Assembly: GCF_025370755.1 (NCBI RefSeq)
Contig: NZ_JAMXFC010000001.1
Span: 186,001 to 250,000 of the forward strand
Length of the DNA: 64,000 bases
Direction of reading: 5' to 3'
From: Laspinema sp. D2d
GTDB taxonomy: Bacteria > Cyanobacteriota > Cyanobacteriia > Cyanobacteriales > Laspinemataceae
Made by a program: the position numbers and the translations under genes
Notes under the pieces: generated by a model
What the model was told of the DNA's origin: nothing
What the model saw: only the letters and a program-made list of their open reading frames with translations
Database searches by the model: none
Shown here: one piece after another, positions 1 to 9,977 of the stretch
Layout: the number at the start of each line of letters is the position of its first letter
How positions within the stretch are numbered: position 1 is the stretch's first letter

Positions 1-2
1 TT

Positions 3-332
3 TCGATCCGAGATAGCAGTTTGGAGGTGTATCACCACGTTGATGGATTCTATCAGCAGATGACACCAAACGAGCGCGGCCATTATCCTATTCCGCCGAT
101 GCAAGTAGAGTTAGGAGTTTGGGAAGGAAGCTATCAAAATCAAACCCCAAAATGGTTGCGCTGGTGGGATTTAGAGGGGAATTTGTTGCTTATCGGTCAG
201 GAAGAAGCGCAGAAAGAACGACAAGAAAAGGAATTGGAACGGCGAAAGCGGCAAGAGTTGCAAGAGAAACTGCGATCGCTCTCTACGGAACAACTGGCGG
301 CGTTGGGGATTGATTTGGATGCGATCGGTTAG
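3..332 (+). CDS. Uma2-family (DUF820) protein, C-terminal part
   Basis: The reading frame is open to the left edge, so this is the end of a longer gene whose start lies outside the window. The visible part matches the tail of cyanobacterial Uma2 proteins (restriction-endonuclease-like fold, role unknown): a strand with SLEVYHHVDG, a segment with the WLRWWD motif, then a charged, probably coiled-coil tail rich in Glu, Lys and Arg (about residues 62-90) ending with an EQLAALGID-type motif often seen in these proteins. The catalytic part is not visible. Family assignment is from the tail only, so moderate confidence. Confidence 0.6.
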   Translation, partial: SIRDSSLEVYHHVDGFYQQMTPNERGHYPIPPMQVELGVWEGSYQNQTPKWLRWWDLEGNLLLIGQEEAQKERQEKELERRKRQELQEKLRSLSTEQLAALGIDLDAIG

Positions 333-387
333 ATCGCCCTCTATTACTTCATAGTGTGTAATGGCAGTTGCTAAATTTTTCTCTAGT

Positions 388-888
388 TTAGCAGTCCTGA
401 CGCGATACAATTTCCCTAACTCGGGATATAGCCTCCTCTGGACTCTGCACAATTATCACTTGTTCCGGCTCTAAATAGCTGAAAAATTGATGACTTTCTC
501 GGCTATCATTTAATAAGATAACTGGTTTACCCGCCTTCAATGCTAGGGCAATTTCTGAAGCCGTTCCGGTTCCTATTCCGCAGGCAATGACGACATCGCT
601 CGTTAGGACATTAATATTATTTCGGGCGCTACCGATGCCGGTTAGAATAGCAATATCAATGGCATCAGATATGCCGGTTTTATCTTCTCCCGGGAGGATG
701 CCAAGGGTTAATCCCTTGGCGGATTTTGCTCCTTGACTGGCGGCATCCATGACTCCGGCTTTTCTACCGCCAGTTAATAGAATCCACCCCTGTTCGGCAA
801 TGAGTTTTCCGAGTTGATAGGCATGGTTTAGGTCGGCTTCTGTCGCATGAGAACCGGGACCCATGATGCCGATGATGGGTTTTCTCAT
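388..888 (-). CDS. TIGR00725/LOG-like nucleotide-binding protein
   Basis: A 166-residue Rossmann-type protein of the SLOG superfamily (the group that includes LOG phosphoribohydrolases and DprA). It starts with IGIMGPGSHAT, a nucleotide-binding loop, followed by the LLTGGRKAGVMDAA glycine-rich segment and the GIGTGTASEIALAL motif that in relatives lines the ligand site. The length suits the TIGR00725 family. These proteins are thought to bind a nucleotide or a derivative, but no substrate can be named. The start ATG at 888 precedes the conserved first strand directly. It stands alone between the Uma2 fragment and the DHH phosphoesterase. Confidence 0.8.
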   Translation of the reverse strand: MRKPIIGIMGPGSHATEADLNHAYQLGKLIAEQGWILLTGGRKAGVMDAASQGAKSAKGLTLGILPGEDKTGISDAIDIAILTGIGSARNNINVLTSDVVIACGIGTGTASEIALALKAGKPVILLNDSRESHQFFSYLEPEQVIIVQSPEEAISRVREIVSRQDC

Positions 889-922
889 GGAATTTAGAGT
901 TGGTTATCTAATCCCACTGATG

Positions 923-2146
923 TTAATTAGTGCTATGAATTAAATCATCTTTGGGGCTGACTAATTTTAGCAGCTTTTGTTTGATTTGAAGGTCAAAGAC
1001 TTCCCATTTCATGCGGGCAAAATCTTTGCTATCGTTGCTGCCGGACAGGAATCCCATTGGTATTTCAAATCCGCCTGCTTGCGATCGCCCTCCGCCAAAG
1101 AAGCGCCCTTGAGCATCTTTCCCAAAGGCTTCTTTGATAAATTCATCTGGATCTAACGTTAATTTATTGGTTCTTAAAGACCCGGTAACTAATTCAATAT
1201 CGTCGTCTTCATCATGAACGATGCCATAGACAACGGCGGTATGAACGTTTTCTTCGGTGACGAGAAAATCTGCCGCTTGGGGGATAGCATCCCGGTCATC
1301 GTAACGCAGGTATCCGACACCCGCAATACAGAAATTATTTTGAACGATTCTATTTTTCAGCGATCGCTCGATGACATCCATCACCCGTTTTGACCGAGAG
1401 GCTTGTAAGACTGAACTAATCAATTGACTATCATAAAATCGGCTTAAATAAGCCGCTGCCATGAAATCATCTTCCCGGGCTTGGCGCAGTTGATTCGTGT
1501 CCGATCGCAACCCATGCATCAACGCCGTGGCACATTTGACATGATCGCTGACGTTAATATCTAGGCGGAGCAATTCGGCCATCAAATATTGAGTAAAAAT
1601 GGTGGCCGTGGCTCGAATATGAGGGCGAATATCCAGAAATTTGGCGCTTAATTCATCCTGAATCGTATGATGGTCGATCGCCACAATCAAGGGAATATTT
1701 GCGGTTTTTAACAGGGAAAAGAGCTGAGAAGTCGTTCCCTGATTGTCAATCAACACGCAGCCGTTGTAGATAGACCAATCCTTGGTTTTAGCGATTTCTA
1801 AAGGCAGGCGCTGCACAGGCAATCCCGTGAGTTTCACCAAGGCAATATTTTCCTGGTGACTAAGCGCTCCGGCATAGACAATATCGCATTCTATATCATA
1901 CTGGGCAGCAATTAATTTGTAAGCCCAAGCACAAGACATAGCGTCGGGGTCCGGGAAGTCTTGGAGAACCACTAAGTGCCGATCGCCGCCATGCTGCTGC
2001 AAAACCTGCCGCAGTGCTTCGGCTTTCGTGGCGCTTAGAGGATCTAGCCATTGCTTACTATCGCCAGAAAGGATCGGTAATGTTCCATCCCGAACGGCTA
2101 TTGGACCGAGGTCGGTGTTCGATTCCTCCACTAATTTTCCCCTCAA
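923..2146 (-). CDS. DHH/DHHA1 family phosphoesterase
   Basis: A 407-residue cytoplasmic phosphoesterase of the NrnA/exopolyphosphatase-like DHH group, expected to hydrolyse short RNA, pAp or a related phosphodiester with Mn2+. Motif I is QDFPDPDAM (residues 62-70), with Gln where NrnA has the first metal-binding His; motif II is LIDNQG (D134), motif III is the DHH at 158-160, and motif IV is LRSDTN. The C-terminal DHHA1 domain carries the glycine-rich FFGGGRSQAGG loop that binds substrate. The Gln variant of motif I is, as far as I recall, usual in one cyanobacterial subfamily, so I do not read it as inactivation. The exact substrate cannot be told. Confidence 0.85.
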   Translation of the reverse strand: MRGKLVEESNTDLGPIAVRDGTLPILSGDSKQWLDPLSATKAEALRQVLQQHGGDRHLVVLQDFPDPDAMSCAWAYKLIAAQYDIECDIVYAGALSHQENIALVKLTGLPVQRLPLEIAKTKDWSIYNGCVLIDNQGTTSQLFSLLKTANIPLIVAIDHHTIQDELSAKFLDIRPHIRATATIFTQYLMAELLRLDINVSDHVKCATALMHGLRSDTNQLRQAREDDFMAAAYLSRFYDSQLISSVLQASRSKRVMDVIERSLKNRIVQNNFCIAGVGYLRYDDRDAIPQAADFLVTEENVHTAVVYGIVHDEDDDIELVTGSLRTNKLTLDPDEFIKEAFGKDAQGRFFGGGRSQAGGFEIPMGFLSGSNDSKDFARMKWEVFDLQIKQKLLKLVSPKDDLIHSTN

Positions 2147-2276
2147 TTCGGTGCATCCACTGTACGGCCAATCGCAGACGACTAACCGTTTTGAGGTTAT
2201 TGCCTGCGTTTATAGAATAACTCTACGATAGCGCTTCGAGTGCCGTAAGCGATCGCCCAGGTCAGGAACTCTTGGC

Positions 2277-2314
2277 AAAAACCCCTCATAGTTGAACCAA
2301 CTACAAGGGGTTTT
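2277..2314 (-). terminator. Rho-independent terminator after the HNH gene
   Basis: An inverted repeat with arms AAACCCCT and AGGGGTTT and an inner paired segment TAGTTG/CAACTA around a short loop. On the minus strand it starts at the stop codon of the HNH gene and ends in a run of five T. The A/T flanks on both sides would also let it work in the other direction. Confidence 0.75.
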
Positions 2315-2810
2315 AAGCACCAATTACATATTTTTGCCACTCTTGATGTAGCCCGCTTTTGAGATGCTTACTCACCTCAAAATAAAGGCTGCTGTAGGGT
2401 CGGCGAGGTATTCTGGCTAGGGGCATTTTACTTTCCTCCGGAGTTCGGTTTCCTTTTTTGACATTGCAGCGGACGCAGGCAGAGACGAGATTTTCCCAAC
2501 TCTCGGGACCCCCTCGCGATCGCGGAATGACATGATCTAAAGTCAATTCATCTCCGGAATAACCACAGTATTGACAAGTATGGCTGTCACGATGTAGGAT
2601 GTTTCTCCGGGTCAAAGGAATTTCATGATACGGGATGCGGACATAATGCCGAAGCCGAATCACCGTAGGCAGGGGAACATCGGAATAGATAAACTTCCCG
2701 TTGTGTTCGACCTGCTCGGCTTTCCCTTTCAGCAATAGCACGATGGCCCTCCTCCAGCTCGTAATGTTGAGCGGTTCGTAGGAGGCGTTAAGGACTAGAA
2801 CCTTGCCCAT
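2313..2810 (-). CDS. HNH endonuclease family protein
   Basis: A 165-residue protein with a complete HNH nuclease core: a zinc knuckle CQYCG, the DHVIPRSRGG motif with the catalytic His, a following Asn in ENLVSACVRCN, and a second CxxC. The N-terminal part (VLVLNASYEPLNITSW) is the typical opening of the cyanobacterial HNH family. I chose the ATG at 2810 rather than the open frame up to 2882, because conservation starts at MGKVLVLN. The family is widespread in cyanobacteria as a stand-alone gene of unknown role; nothing next to it suggests a restriction system. Confidence 0.85.
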   Translation of the reverse strand: MGKVLVLNASYEPLNITSWRRAIVLLLKGKAEQVEHNGKFIYSDVPLPTVIRLRHYVRIPYHEIPLTRRNILHRDSHTCQYCGYSGDELTLDHVIPRSRGGPESWENLVSACVRCNVKKGNRTPEESKMPLARIPRRPYSSLYFEVSKHLKSGLHQEWQKYVIGA

Positions 2811-2898
2811 TGCGTCTCTATATAAAAAGAAGATTTTTACAGATGTTAGCACAGCTTGACCAGACTGTGTAAAATTCCTCAATGTTTTTTTGGGAAAC

Positions 2899-4404
2899 TT
2901 AAGGGCCTTGAGAACTGGAGGCGGTATCAGCTGATCCCGTTGAGGATGAAGCGGTGACCTTGATCTCCTGTGTGGGTTCCTCCTTCAACCCGAGGAGGAG
3001 ATAGGTTTTCATCATTCCCTTGCCCTTGACGTTAATCGCCCCGCGAGACTCGAATTGGAAGCGATCGCGTAGGAGGAAATAGGTGACCTCAGAGACTTGA
3101 ATTTGGCCGGGAATGCCATGAGATTCCATACGGGAAGCGGTATTGACCGTATCCCCCCACAAATCATAAATAAATTTTTTAATGCCAATCACCCCAGCAA
3201 CCACGGGACCATTGTTGATGCCGATGCGAATCGTTAAGGGTATGCCGGTTTCTGCGGCGAGTTGGCGAACCTCTTGCTGCATATCCAGGGCCATTTGGGC
3301 GATCGCCTTGGCGCAATCAGGGTGCGGTTGTGGAAGTCCTCCCACCACCATATAAGCATCGCCAATGGTCTTGATTTTTTCCACCGCATACAGTTCCGCA
3401 AGTTGGTCAAAAATGGAAAATATTTTATTGAGTAATTCCACCACTTCTACCGCCGGAACTTCCGTGGAAAGCTGAGTAAATCCCACCAAGTCAGCAAACA
3501 AAACCGTAGCATTGGGAAAACTTTCAGCAATCGGATACGCTCCCTGTTTTAATTGTTGCGCAATGGTAGGAGGGAGAATATTTAATAGAAGTTCTTCCGA
3601 TTTGTCTCGGGCAATTTCTACCTCGGTTACTAAATTTTCTAGTTCTTTTTTGTTTTCTTGAAGTTCTTGGAAATATTGATTGATTTGGTGATTCATCCGG
3701 TTAAAATCAATCAGCACATCCCCTAATTCATCTTGACGATTTTTGGCGAGGGCCAGACAATCCAAATCTCCCCTAACTGCTCCGGGTGATTCTCCCACCG
3801 CAATCAACGCCTTCCGCAGTTTCAAAATAGGAGCAATAACCGCCGGTGCGAGGGCTGCTAAAGTCGCCAGGGTGACAAAAATACAAATCAGAATGACTAG
3901 GCCGAAAATTCGGATAATAAAGGCTTTAATTTCGGTCTTGATTTGAGAAGAATCAAGGCGAACAATGACCAGATAGGGATTTCCTTGGGCTTGGGTCCAC
4001 ATCGCCATTTCATAACGGTTGCCATCGGCTGTACGGAGGCGCACAGCAGGAGTATTCATGACATTATTAAAGTTCAACTCCGGGGATTCACCAAAGGAGG
4101 CGATCGCCTCACCTTCCTGGGTATAAACGTGACCGCCAGCCACTCGAGATTCTAACATTAACTGCTGTGCGACTTGGTGAATTTTGGGAGCGGTAATTTG
4201 GGTTCCACACAACCGCAGTAAGGGAGAAATAGTGGCGACTCCAACATCTTCTAAATGTTGAATGAGTTCCTGTTCACGGCGATAAGCGGAAGGGAGTAAA
4301 ATCAGGGCTTCCACCACAACAATGCTAATAAATACCCATAAAGCAATGCGACGCGATAAACGAGCGTTGAGCAAATTGAACATAGAGGTGAATCCATTAA
4401 GCAT
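2899..4404 (-). CDS. Membrane class III adenylate cyclase with HAMP domain
   Basis: Makes cAMP from ATP. Order of parts (501 residues): membrane helix about 20-38; extracytoplasmic sensor domain to about 160; second membrane helix about 163-188; HAMP linker about 189-245; coiled coil to 273; catalytic domain about 295-470. Metal-binding Asp305 and Asp349 are present. Adenine specificity is indicated by Lys345 (EKIKTIGD) and Asp414 (YDLWGD); guanylate cyclases have Glu and Cys there. Asn421 and Arg425 (NTASR) complete the active site. The C-terminal tail is Ser/Thr rich. A second ATG at 4383 could be the start. The ligand of the sensor domain is unknown. Its neighbour is a histidine kinase on the same strand, but 314 bases separate them. 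Confidence 0.9.
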   Translation of the reverse strand: MLNGFTSMFNLLNARLSRRIALWVFISIVVVEALILLPSAYRREQELIQHLEDVGVATISPLLRLCGTQITAPKIHQVAQQLMLESRVAGGHVYTQEGEAIASFGESPELNFNNVMNTPAVRLRTADGNRYEMAMWTQAQGNPYLVIVRLDSSQIKTEIKAFIIRIFGLVILICIFVTLATLAALAPAVIAPILKLRKALIAVGESPGAVRGDLDCLALAKNRQDELGDVLIDFNRMNHQINQYFQELQENKKELENLVTEVEIARDKSEELLLNILPPTIAQQLKQGAYPIAESFPNATVLFADLVGFTQLSTEVPAVEVVELLNKIFSIFDQLAELYAVEKIKTIGDAYMVVGGLPQPHPDCAKAIAQMALDMQQEVRQLAAETGIPLTIRIGINNGPVVAGVIGIKKFIYDLWGDTVNTASRMESHGIPGQIQVSEVTYFLLRDRFQFESRGAINVKGKGMMKTYLLLGLKEEPTQEIKVTASSSTGSADTASSSQGP

Positions 4405-4718
4405 CGATTTATCCGTTGTGTTTAAAACAATTTAGGAGAATTCAGATAGCACCCGATATAACAGCAGCAAGCAGGCGATCGCACCCTTTCCCAAAAGATA
4501 AAGCATGGAGGATGGGAGTTTTGAGGAGGGCAACCCCTGTGCTGTTCCCATTCTCCCCCAACAACTGACCCTGATGCCAAGATGCTGGTCCCAATCCCAG
4601 ATATTCAATCGACTCGGAAGGTTTCCCTATAAACTTAGAGTAACAAAACCTGGAGAGGAATGAGTCACTCTATTTTTTGTGAGTTCTACCGACTGTTTGT
4701 CGTAACGACTTCACTCCT
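4405..4718. other. Intergenic region between cyclase and histidine kinase genes
   Basis: 314 bases without a convincing gene. It should hold the cyclase promoter on the minus strand. Near its right end lies one copy (4695-4713) of a dispersed repeat whose minus-strand reading begins TGAAGTCGTTACGAC. No clear terminator or operator was seen. Confidence 0.5.
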
Positions 4719-7019
4719 TTAGGATTGAATGGACTCAGATACTAACTCCGGAGTCGAGAGGCGTACCGTTAGGGGAAGGTGGATGGTGAAAGTTGAACCC
4801 TTGCCGAGTTCACTATCAACGGTAATATCACCCCCCATCATTTGACAGAATTGTTTGGCGATCGCCAATCCCAACCCAGTTCCCCCATATTTGCGCGTGG
4901 TGGAAGTATCCGCCTGGGTGAAGGGTTGAAAGAGCTTATCAAGCTGTTCGGGAGTCATCCCAATCCCCGTATCTCTCACCTCAAAGATAATCATTTCTCC
5001 TTCTTTCTGACAAACCCGCAGAAAAATTGTACCCTGATTAGTAAACTTACAGGCATTCCCTAACAGATTGAATAAAATTTGACGCACTTTTGTTACATCG
5101 GCATACATTTCTCCAATCTCAGGTTCACAGTCTACTTGTAACTGATTCCCATTTTTTTGTAGCAAGGGTTGCACCGTAAAGACAATCTCCTGAAGGGTAT
5201 CCGGGACTTGAAAAAACTCTAAATATAACTCCATTTTTCCCGCCTCAATTTTAGACAGGTCCAGGATATCGTTAATCAGTCCTAACAAGTGCCTACCAGC
5301 AGATTCAATCTTTCCTAGATCAGCATTTAACTCCTCCGGTTCTAGTTCTTCTGCTTCTTCCTGCAAAATCTCACTATACCCAATAATCGCATTCAAAGGC
5401 GTTCGCAATTCATGACTCATATTGGCTAAAAATTGGCTTTTAGACTTATTCGCCAATTCTGCTGTCACTTTGGCTTGGTAGAGTTCTCGTTCAACTTGCT
5501 TGCGTTCGGTAATATCACGAACCACAGCAGAAATGGCAGTTCGTTGCCCATAATAAATCTTATTAGCACTCACTTCTACCTCCACAAGCGAGCCATCTTT
5601 ACGACGGTAACGGCGTTCTCCGAGATGGTAAGATTGGGCCGATAAAGTGCGTTGAATATTATAAGCAATACTTTCGGATTCATGATCAATAAAATCTCCC
5701 AAAGTCAGGGAGAGAATTTCTTCACTGTCATAACCCAACAGCTTTTGAAAGGCGGTATTAGACTCGATAATCCGTTGGGTTGTGGGTTCAATCAGAAAGA
5801 TACTTTCTGAGGTTTGTTCAATGACAGCCCGATATCGCTGTTCGCTTTCATGGCGCACTTGCTGCGAATGATCTAACGCATCCAACATTTCATTAATGCG
5901 GGTAGCCAGTTGGGAGAGTTCATCCACCCCTTGCACTGGGAGACGAACGGCCAAATCGCGATCGCTACCAATGTGATTAACATCCTGACTCAACTGGGAA
6001 AGTCGAGACAGCACCACTTTTTCCAACAGCAGCAAAGTGAGAACTAAAAACGCCACCCCAACGACGAGTACCACCCAGAGGATAAAGTTAGCCGTTCGTT
6101 GACCTTGTTGGTAAATCTCACGCGGGAGTTCCACTCGCAACAACAAAGCGGGCTTTTTATAAACATCCTTCACTAAAGTATAACCGGCAATGGTTTGGGA
6201 ATCCCATGCTTTAACAAAAATTCCAGTTTCGTCCGGTAGCAGTAACGCAGGTTCGAGGGGCGGATCTTCCTTAATCCCCTGGCGAATCGCGGCGAAATCT
6301 GGGGGAAGTTCAGCGGAATCCCACTCCTGGACGGTAATCGATAATTGGGTGAGTTCCCCAAGACGCTTGATTTCCTCAACACTGAGATAGCGCCCCATAA
6401 TCAAGGTCCCGCGAATGGGTCCTTCCGCTTCTCCCGTGAGAATGGGGCGGGAGACCACTACCATAGGGCCTTCCGGAAGCTGGAGGATGCCTTCAATCAG
6501 ACTGGTGGTTTCGGGATGATTGACAAGGAGACTATCGGGAGTTAGGTAGTGACGTAAGGAGGCGATCGCCTCGGTATTTTTCTCCACCGGGACTCGTTCT
6601 CCTGTTTCCGGGTTGAATTTTTGCCCAAAAACAATTCGCCCACTGCGATGGATGTACAGCATCATATCCAACCGCAAACGGGCGATCGTCGCATCATTGA
6701 GATTGGTTTGGATATAGTCCGGGTTCTCATCTTCAATGAAGGCATAGGTGTCATCCCAGGCAGCCCAATCGTTCGCCGTGAAGCTCAATTTGGCGATTTC
6801 ATCGGATAACACATCCACCGCCCGTTTAACATTGCGGGCGGTATCTTGCTGCTCAAATTTCGCAAATCCAGCCAGCAACAGGGTAGAGGAAGAGAGATAG
6901 ATGACCCCCAATAAACCCATTAAAGTGGCCCCAATAATCGGCAGGATTTGTCCCCTCAGTCCGAAGGAAGGGAAGGGGAGTTTCAGGGATTTAGGCGGTT
7001 GAGACATGGGTTGGGACAC
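4719..7019 (-). CDS. Sensor histidine kinase (CHASE4-HAMP-PAS-HisKA-HATPase)
   Basis: A 766-residue membrane histidine kinase. Membrane helix about 31-52; CHASE4-type extracytoplasmic sensor about 57-215 extended to 300; second membrane helix about 312-332; HAMP about 334-387; PAS domain about 392-500; HisKA with phospho-acceptor His536 in NMSHELRTP; ATPase domain about 640-750 with N box [10 protein letters not shown]1 box DTGIGM and G2 box GGTGLGL. All catalytic motifs are intact. There is no receiver domain and no response regulator gene nearby, so its partner must be encoded elsewhere. The signal is unknown. Confidence 0.93.
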   Translation of the reverse strand: MSQPMSQPPKSLKLPFPSFGLRGQILPIIGATLMGLLGVIYLSSSTLLLAGFAKFEQQDTARNVKRAVDVLSDEIAKLSFTANDWAAWDDTYAFIEDENPDYIQTNLNDATIARLRLDMMLYIHRSGRIVFGQKFNPETGERVPVEKNTEAIASLRHYLTPDSLLVNHPETTSLIEGILQLPEGPMVVVSRPILTGEAEGPIRGTLIMGRYLSVEEIKRLGELTQLSITVQEWDSAELPPDFAAIRQGIKEDPPLEPALLLPDETGIFVKAWDSQTIAGYTLVKDVYKKPALLLRVELPREIYQQGQRTANFILWVVLVVGVAFLVLTLLLLEKVVLSRLSQLSQDVNHIGSDRDLAVRLPVQGVDELSQLATRINEMLDALDHSQQVRHESEQRYRAVIEQTSESIFLIEPTTQRIIESNTAFQKLLGYDSEEILSLTLGDFIDHESESIAYNIQRTLSAQSYHLGERRYRRKDGSLVEVEVSANKIYYGQRTAISAVVRDITERKQVERELYQAKVTAELANKSKSQFLANMSHELRTPLNAIIGYSEILQEEAEELEPEELNADLGKIESAGRHLLGLINDILDLSKIEAGKMELYLEFFQVPDTLQEIVFTVQPLLQKNGNQLQVDCEPEIGEMYADVTKVRQILFNLLGNACKFTNQGTIFLRVCQKEGEMIIFEVRDTGIGMTPEQLDKLFQPFTQADTSTTRKYGGTGLGLAIAKQFCQMMGGDITVDSELGKGSTFTIHLPLTVRLSTPELVSESIQS

Positions 7020-7295
7020 CTTCTCTTCTGGAATTGATAGGTCAGGCTGGGAAGTGGTCAGTTGAGGACTGGGAAAAATGAAGGGCCCAGAACGTTCTGG
7101 AAGGCTTCATTTTTTGTTCTCTGGATTTTGCCAAAAATCACCCGATGTCAGATTGCCCGATCGAGATTTAGCCCTGTTTTTATTCTAAATACTCCCTGGC
7201 AAATCTAAATTCGGTTGAACTTTAGGGAAATCTCCGGAGTCAGGGTTCGATTTATAGTTCAATTGTGGTGTGAGTGACTTGAGGAGTGCGTAGAA

Positions 7296-8486
7296 ATGCT
7301 GAGTTGGGAGGAAAGTCAGAGTATTTCATCAATGCGATGCGATCGCGCCTGGGTAGAGGTGGATATTGGGGCGATCGCCCAGAATGTCCGCGAAATTCAG
7401 CGTCTGTTATCCCCAAAAACTGACCTCATGGCAGTGATTAAAGCCGATGCTTACGGACATGGGGCCGTTACCGTCGCCCAAACGGTATTACAGGCAGGGG
7501 CGAAATGGTTGGGAGTCGCCACCATTCCCGAAGGCATCGAACTCCGGGAAGCGGGAATTACGGCCCCCGTGCAAGTTTTAGGGGCAACCTACACCCCGGA
7601 CCAAATCCGGGCAATGGTTCGCTGGCGGTTGGAACCCACCCTTTGCACCCCAAAACAAGCGTTCGTGTTTTCAGAAACCCTGAGTGATCATGCGTATTCC
7701 GTGCCGGTTCATGTGAAAATTGATACCGGAATGTCACGATTGGGCGCACCGTGGCAAGAGGCGGCAGAGTTCGTAAAATTAGTCGATCGCCTGCCTCATT
7801 TGGAATTGTCTAGCATTTATTCCCATTTAGCTACAGCGGATAGTGAAGACCCCACGGTAATGCAACTGCAACATCAGCGCTTCCAGACGTCAATTCGGCA
7901 AGTTCAGGAAACGGGCATCGCTTTACCCCGCCTGCACTTTGCTAATTCTGCCGCAACTTTAAGCGATCGCCAGTTGCATTACGATATGGTGCGAGTGGGA
8001 TTAGGCATATACGGATTATATCCTGCCCCACATCTGCGATCGCGCCTGAAATTACAACCGGCACTCCAAGTCAAAGCCCGAGTCACTCACATTAAGGCGA
8101 TCGCAGCCGGAACCGGCGTCAGTTACGGTCATCGTTATATTGCCGATCGGGACATGAGAATCGCGGCGATCGGCATTGGCTATGCCGACGGCGTACCCCG
8201 CAACCTCTCCAACCAAATGCAAGTCCTGATCCGGGGAAAGCAAGTGAGACAAATTGGCTCCATTACAATGGACCAAATGATGTTAGATGTGAGTAACATT
8301 CCCGACTTGGAACTCGGAGAAGTCGTCACCTTGCTCGGACAAGATGGCAACACCTCAATCACCGCAGACGATTGGGCCGACAAATTAGGAACCATTTCCT
8401 GGGAAATCCTGTGCGGATTCAAACATCGCCTACCCCGCATCGCCGTCGGTCAATCCTTGGAATGTTGGGAACAAGCTACCACCTAA
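7296..8486 (+). CDS. alr: Alanine racemase
   Basis: PLP-dependent enzyme making D-alanine for peptidoglycan. 396 residues. The PLP lysine is K49 in VIKADAYGHG, and the second catalytic base is Y277 in VSYGHRY. The C-terminal beta domain carries the SITMDQMMLDVS motif. The ATG at 7296 has a GAGGAG ribosome site about 8 bases upstream; a second Met at residue 13 is less well placed. The gene is followed by a strong terminator at 8503-8552, so it is probably a single-gene transcript. Divergent from the histidine kinase gene. Confidence 0.95.
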   Translation: MLSWEESQSISSMRCDRAWVEVDIGAIAQNVREIQRLLSPKTDLMAVIKADAYGHGAVTVAQTVLQAGAKWLGVATIPEGIELREAGITAPVQVLGATYTPDQIRAMVRWRLEPTLCTPKQAFVFSETLSDHAYSVPVHVKIDTGMSRLGAPWQEAAEFVKLVDRLPHLELSSIYSHLATADSEDPTVMQLQHQRFQTSIRQVQETGIALPRLHFANSAATLSDRQLHYDMVRVGLGIYGLYPAPHLRSRLKLQPALQVKARVTHIKAIAAGTGVSYGHRYIADRDMRIAAIGIGYADGVPRNLSNQMQVLIRGKQVRQIGSITMDQMMLDVSNIPDLELGEVVTLLGQDGNTSITADDWADKLGTISWEILCGFKHRLPRIAVGQSLECWEQATT

Positions 8487-8502
8487 GCGCAATTCACCAA
8501 TT

Positions 8503-8552
8503 ATCAACGGTAGAGGCAATCTGTAAATGGCCTCTACCGTTGATGATTTTTT
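8503..8552 (+). terminator. Strong Rho-independent terminator after alr
   Basis: A perfect 15-base-pair stem, left arm 8503-8517 and right arm 8530-8544 (ends ATCAACGG and CCGTTGAT), a 12-base loop, followed by GATTTTTT. It lies 17 bases after the alr stop codon. Confidence 0.9.
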
Positions 8553-8635
8553 GAGTATAATTAGAACAGCGACTGCTTTTTCTGCCTTGTCGATACAATG
8601 GGGTAAAATCAGAGCATAATTGAGGAGGCAAATCC

Positions 8636-9517
8636 ATGAGATTTATTAATCCCAAGACCGACATTGCTTTTAAGAAAATCTTTGGGTCTGAACAGAGTAA
8701 AGAGATTTTAATCAGTTTTTTAAATGCGATGCTCTATGAAGGCCAGCCCATTATAGAAGATTTAGAAATCCTCAACCCCTATTTTGCTCCCCGCATCCGA
8801 GGAGTCAAAGAAACTTACCTAGATATCAAAGCCAAAATCACCGGCAACAAAACAGCGATCGTTGAAATGCAAGTGTTGAATGTAGCGGGTTTTGAAAAGC
8901 GTATCCTCTATAACGCCGCTAAATCCTATTCCATTCAACTAGATGTTGGAGAAGATTACCAATTATTAAATCCAGTGATTGCGTTGACCATTGTTGATTT
9001 TGAAATGTTTTCAGAATTTGACTCGGTGATTTCCCACTTCGTTTTGAAAGAGAAAGATTATCTGGTGGATTATTTGAGTTATGATTTAGAATTAGTCTTT
9101 GTAGAGTTACCCAAATTCACCAAAGAACTGGAAGAGTTAGAGACCCTCACAGATAAGTGGCTCTACTTTATGAAAAAGGGTCGTAGTTTAGACACCGTAC
9201 CCGAAACCATGAGCGCCGTCCCCGAAATTGAGCAAGCCTTTGCGATCGCTAGTCAAGCGAATCTGAGCCGAGAAGAATTAGAGGACTTAGAACATCGAGA
9301 AATGTTTATCCACGACCAGCGAAATGCGATTCAAAAAGCCGTGTCACAAGCCGTGTCACAAGCCAGGAATGAGGAGCAGCGAGAAATTGCGAAACGGTTG
9401 CTGAATTTATTAGATGAAGAGGCGATCGCCCAAACCACTGGCTTAAGCCTTGAGGAAGTCCAAAAATTAAAGCAGCAGCCTTCTAATTCGCCATCCTTGG
9501 GAGAGGACGAGGTATAG
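8636..9517 (+). CDS. Rpn-family putative nuclease/transposase-like protein
   Basis: 293 residues. The N-terminus MRFINPKTDIAFKKIFG is the signature of the Rpn/PD-(D/E)XK transposase family (PDDEXK_2), with Asp in TYLDIKAKI and Glu-x-Gln in VEMQVLN as likely catalytic residues. Relatives such as RpnA are recombination-promoting nucleases; many cyanobacterial copies have no known role. The C-terminal third is helical and charged, with a short duplicated AVSQAVSQA segment, and ends in a region resembling a helix-turn-helix (AIAQTTGLSLEEVQKL). A strong ribosome site, GAGGAGG, precedes the ATG. The next gene is a small unknown on the same strand 60 bases away. Confidence 0.85.
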   Translation: MRFINPKTDIAFKKIFGSEQSKEILISFLNAMLYEGQPIIEDLEILNPYFAPRIRGVKETYLDIKAKITGNKTAIVEMQVLNVAGFEKRILYNAAKSYSIQLDVGEDYQLLNPVIALTIVDFEMFSEFDSVISHFVLKEKDYLVDYLSYDLELVFVELPKFTKELEELETLTDKWLYFMKKGRSLDTVPETMSAVPEIEQAFAIASQANLSREELEDLEHREMFIHDQRNAIQKAVSQAVSQARNEEQREIAKRLLNLLDEEAIAQTTGLSLEEVQKLKQQPSNSPSLGEDEV

Positions 9518-9577
9518 AATGAGCAGAGAGGACTTTCGGCGATACTGAAACCTGACAGGTGTTTACTGGAGGAGGCA

Positions 9578-9883
9578 ATGAACGCAAAACTGCTTTCGAT
9601 AGAACCGAAGCCAAAGCCTGGAAAATTTAAACTGGTGGTGTCAATTGGAGACAATTGCCATGAGTTTGCCATGACAGGGGAAACGGACAAAATAGCCGAT
9701 CGCCAAATTAATGTGATTAACGGCGACAAAATTTTCTGGGATTTATTTCAATTTAATCAACATTTGGCGCAAGTCTTGTACAAACTGACGGCACAGGCGT
9801 ACAATGGGGAAAAGATAGAATTACCCCAGGAAATCGGAGAATTTTATCCCGATAAACCTGCGCTACTGGAGAGGCACAGATAA
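9578..9883 (+). CDS. Small conserved-looking hypothetical protein
   Basis: 101 residues, predicted soluble. The ATG has an excellent ribosome site (GGAGGAGG five bases upstream), which supports a real gene. The sequence opens with a beta-rich stretch (KFKLVVSIGDNCHEFAM) and continues with a helical part (FWDLFQFNQHLAQVLYKLTA). I recognise no family. It sits 60 bases after the Rpn gene on the same strand and may be cotranscribed. It is not a HicA-type toxin, although the next gene is HicB-like. Confidence 0.65.
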   Translation: MNAKLLSIEPKPKPGKFKLVVSIGDNCHEFAMTGETDKIADRQINVINGDKIFWDLFQFNQHLAQVLYKLTAQAYNGEKIELPQEIGEFYPDKPALLERHR

Positions 9884-9977
9884 GGGAGGCGCATTAGATT
9901 GTAGAGATGCGATCGCCTCCAAGGGGTAAGCTAAAATAGTATTGCACCTTTGCCGATGCACTCAAGAGTTCAAACCG

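Noticed and set aside
923-2146. Loss of the first metal His in motif I of the DHH phosphoesterase as inactivation
   Set aside because: The QDxPDPDA form of the motif is, to my knowledge, standard in one DHH subfamily, so it is not evidence of a dead enzyme.
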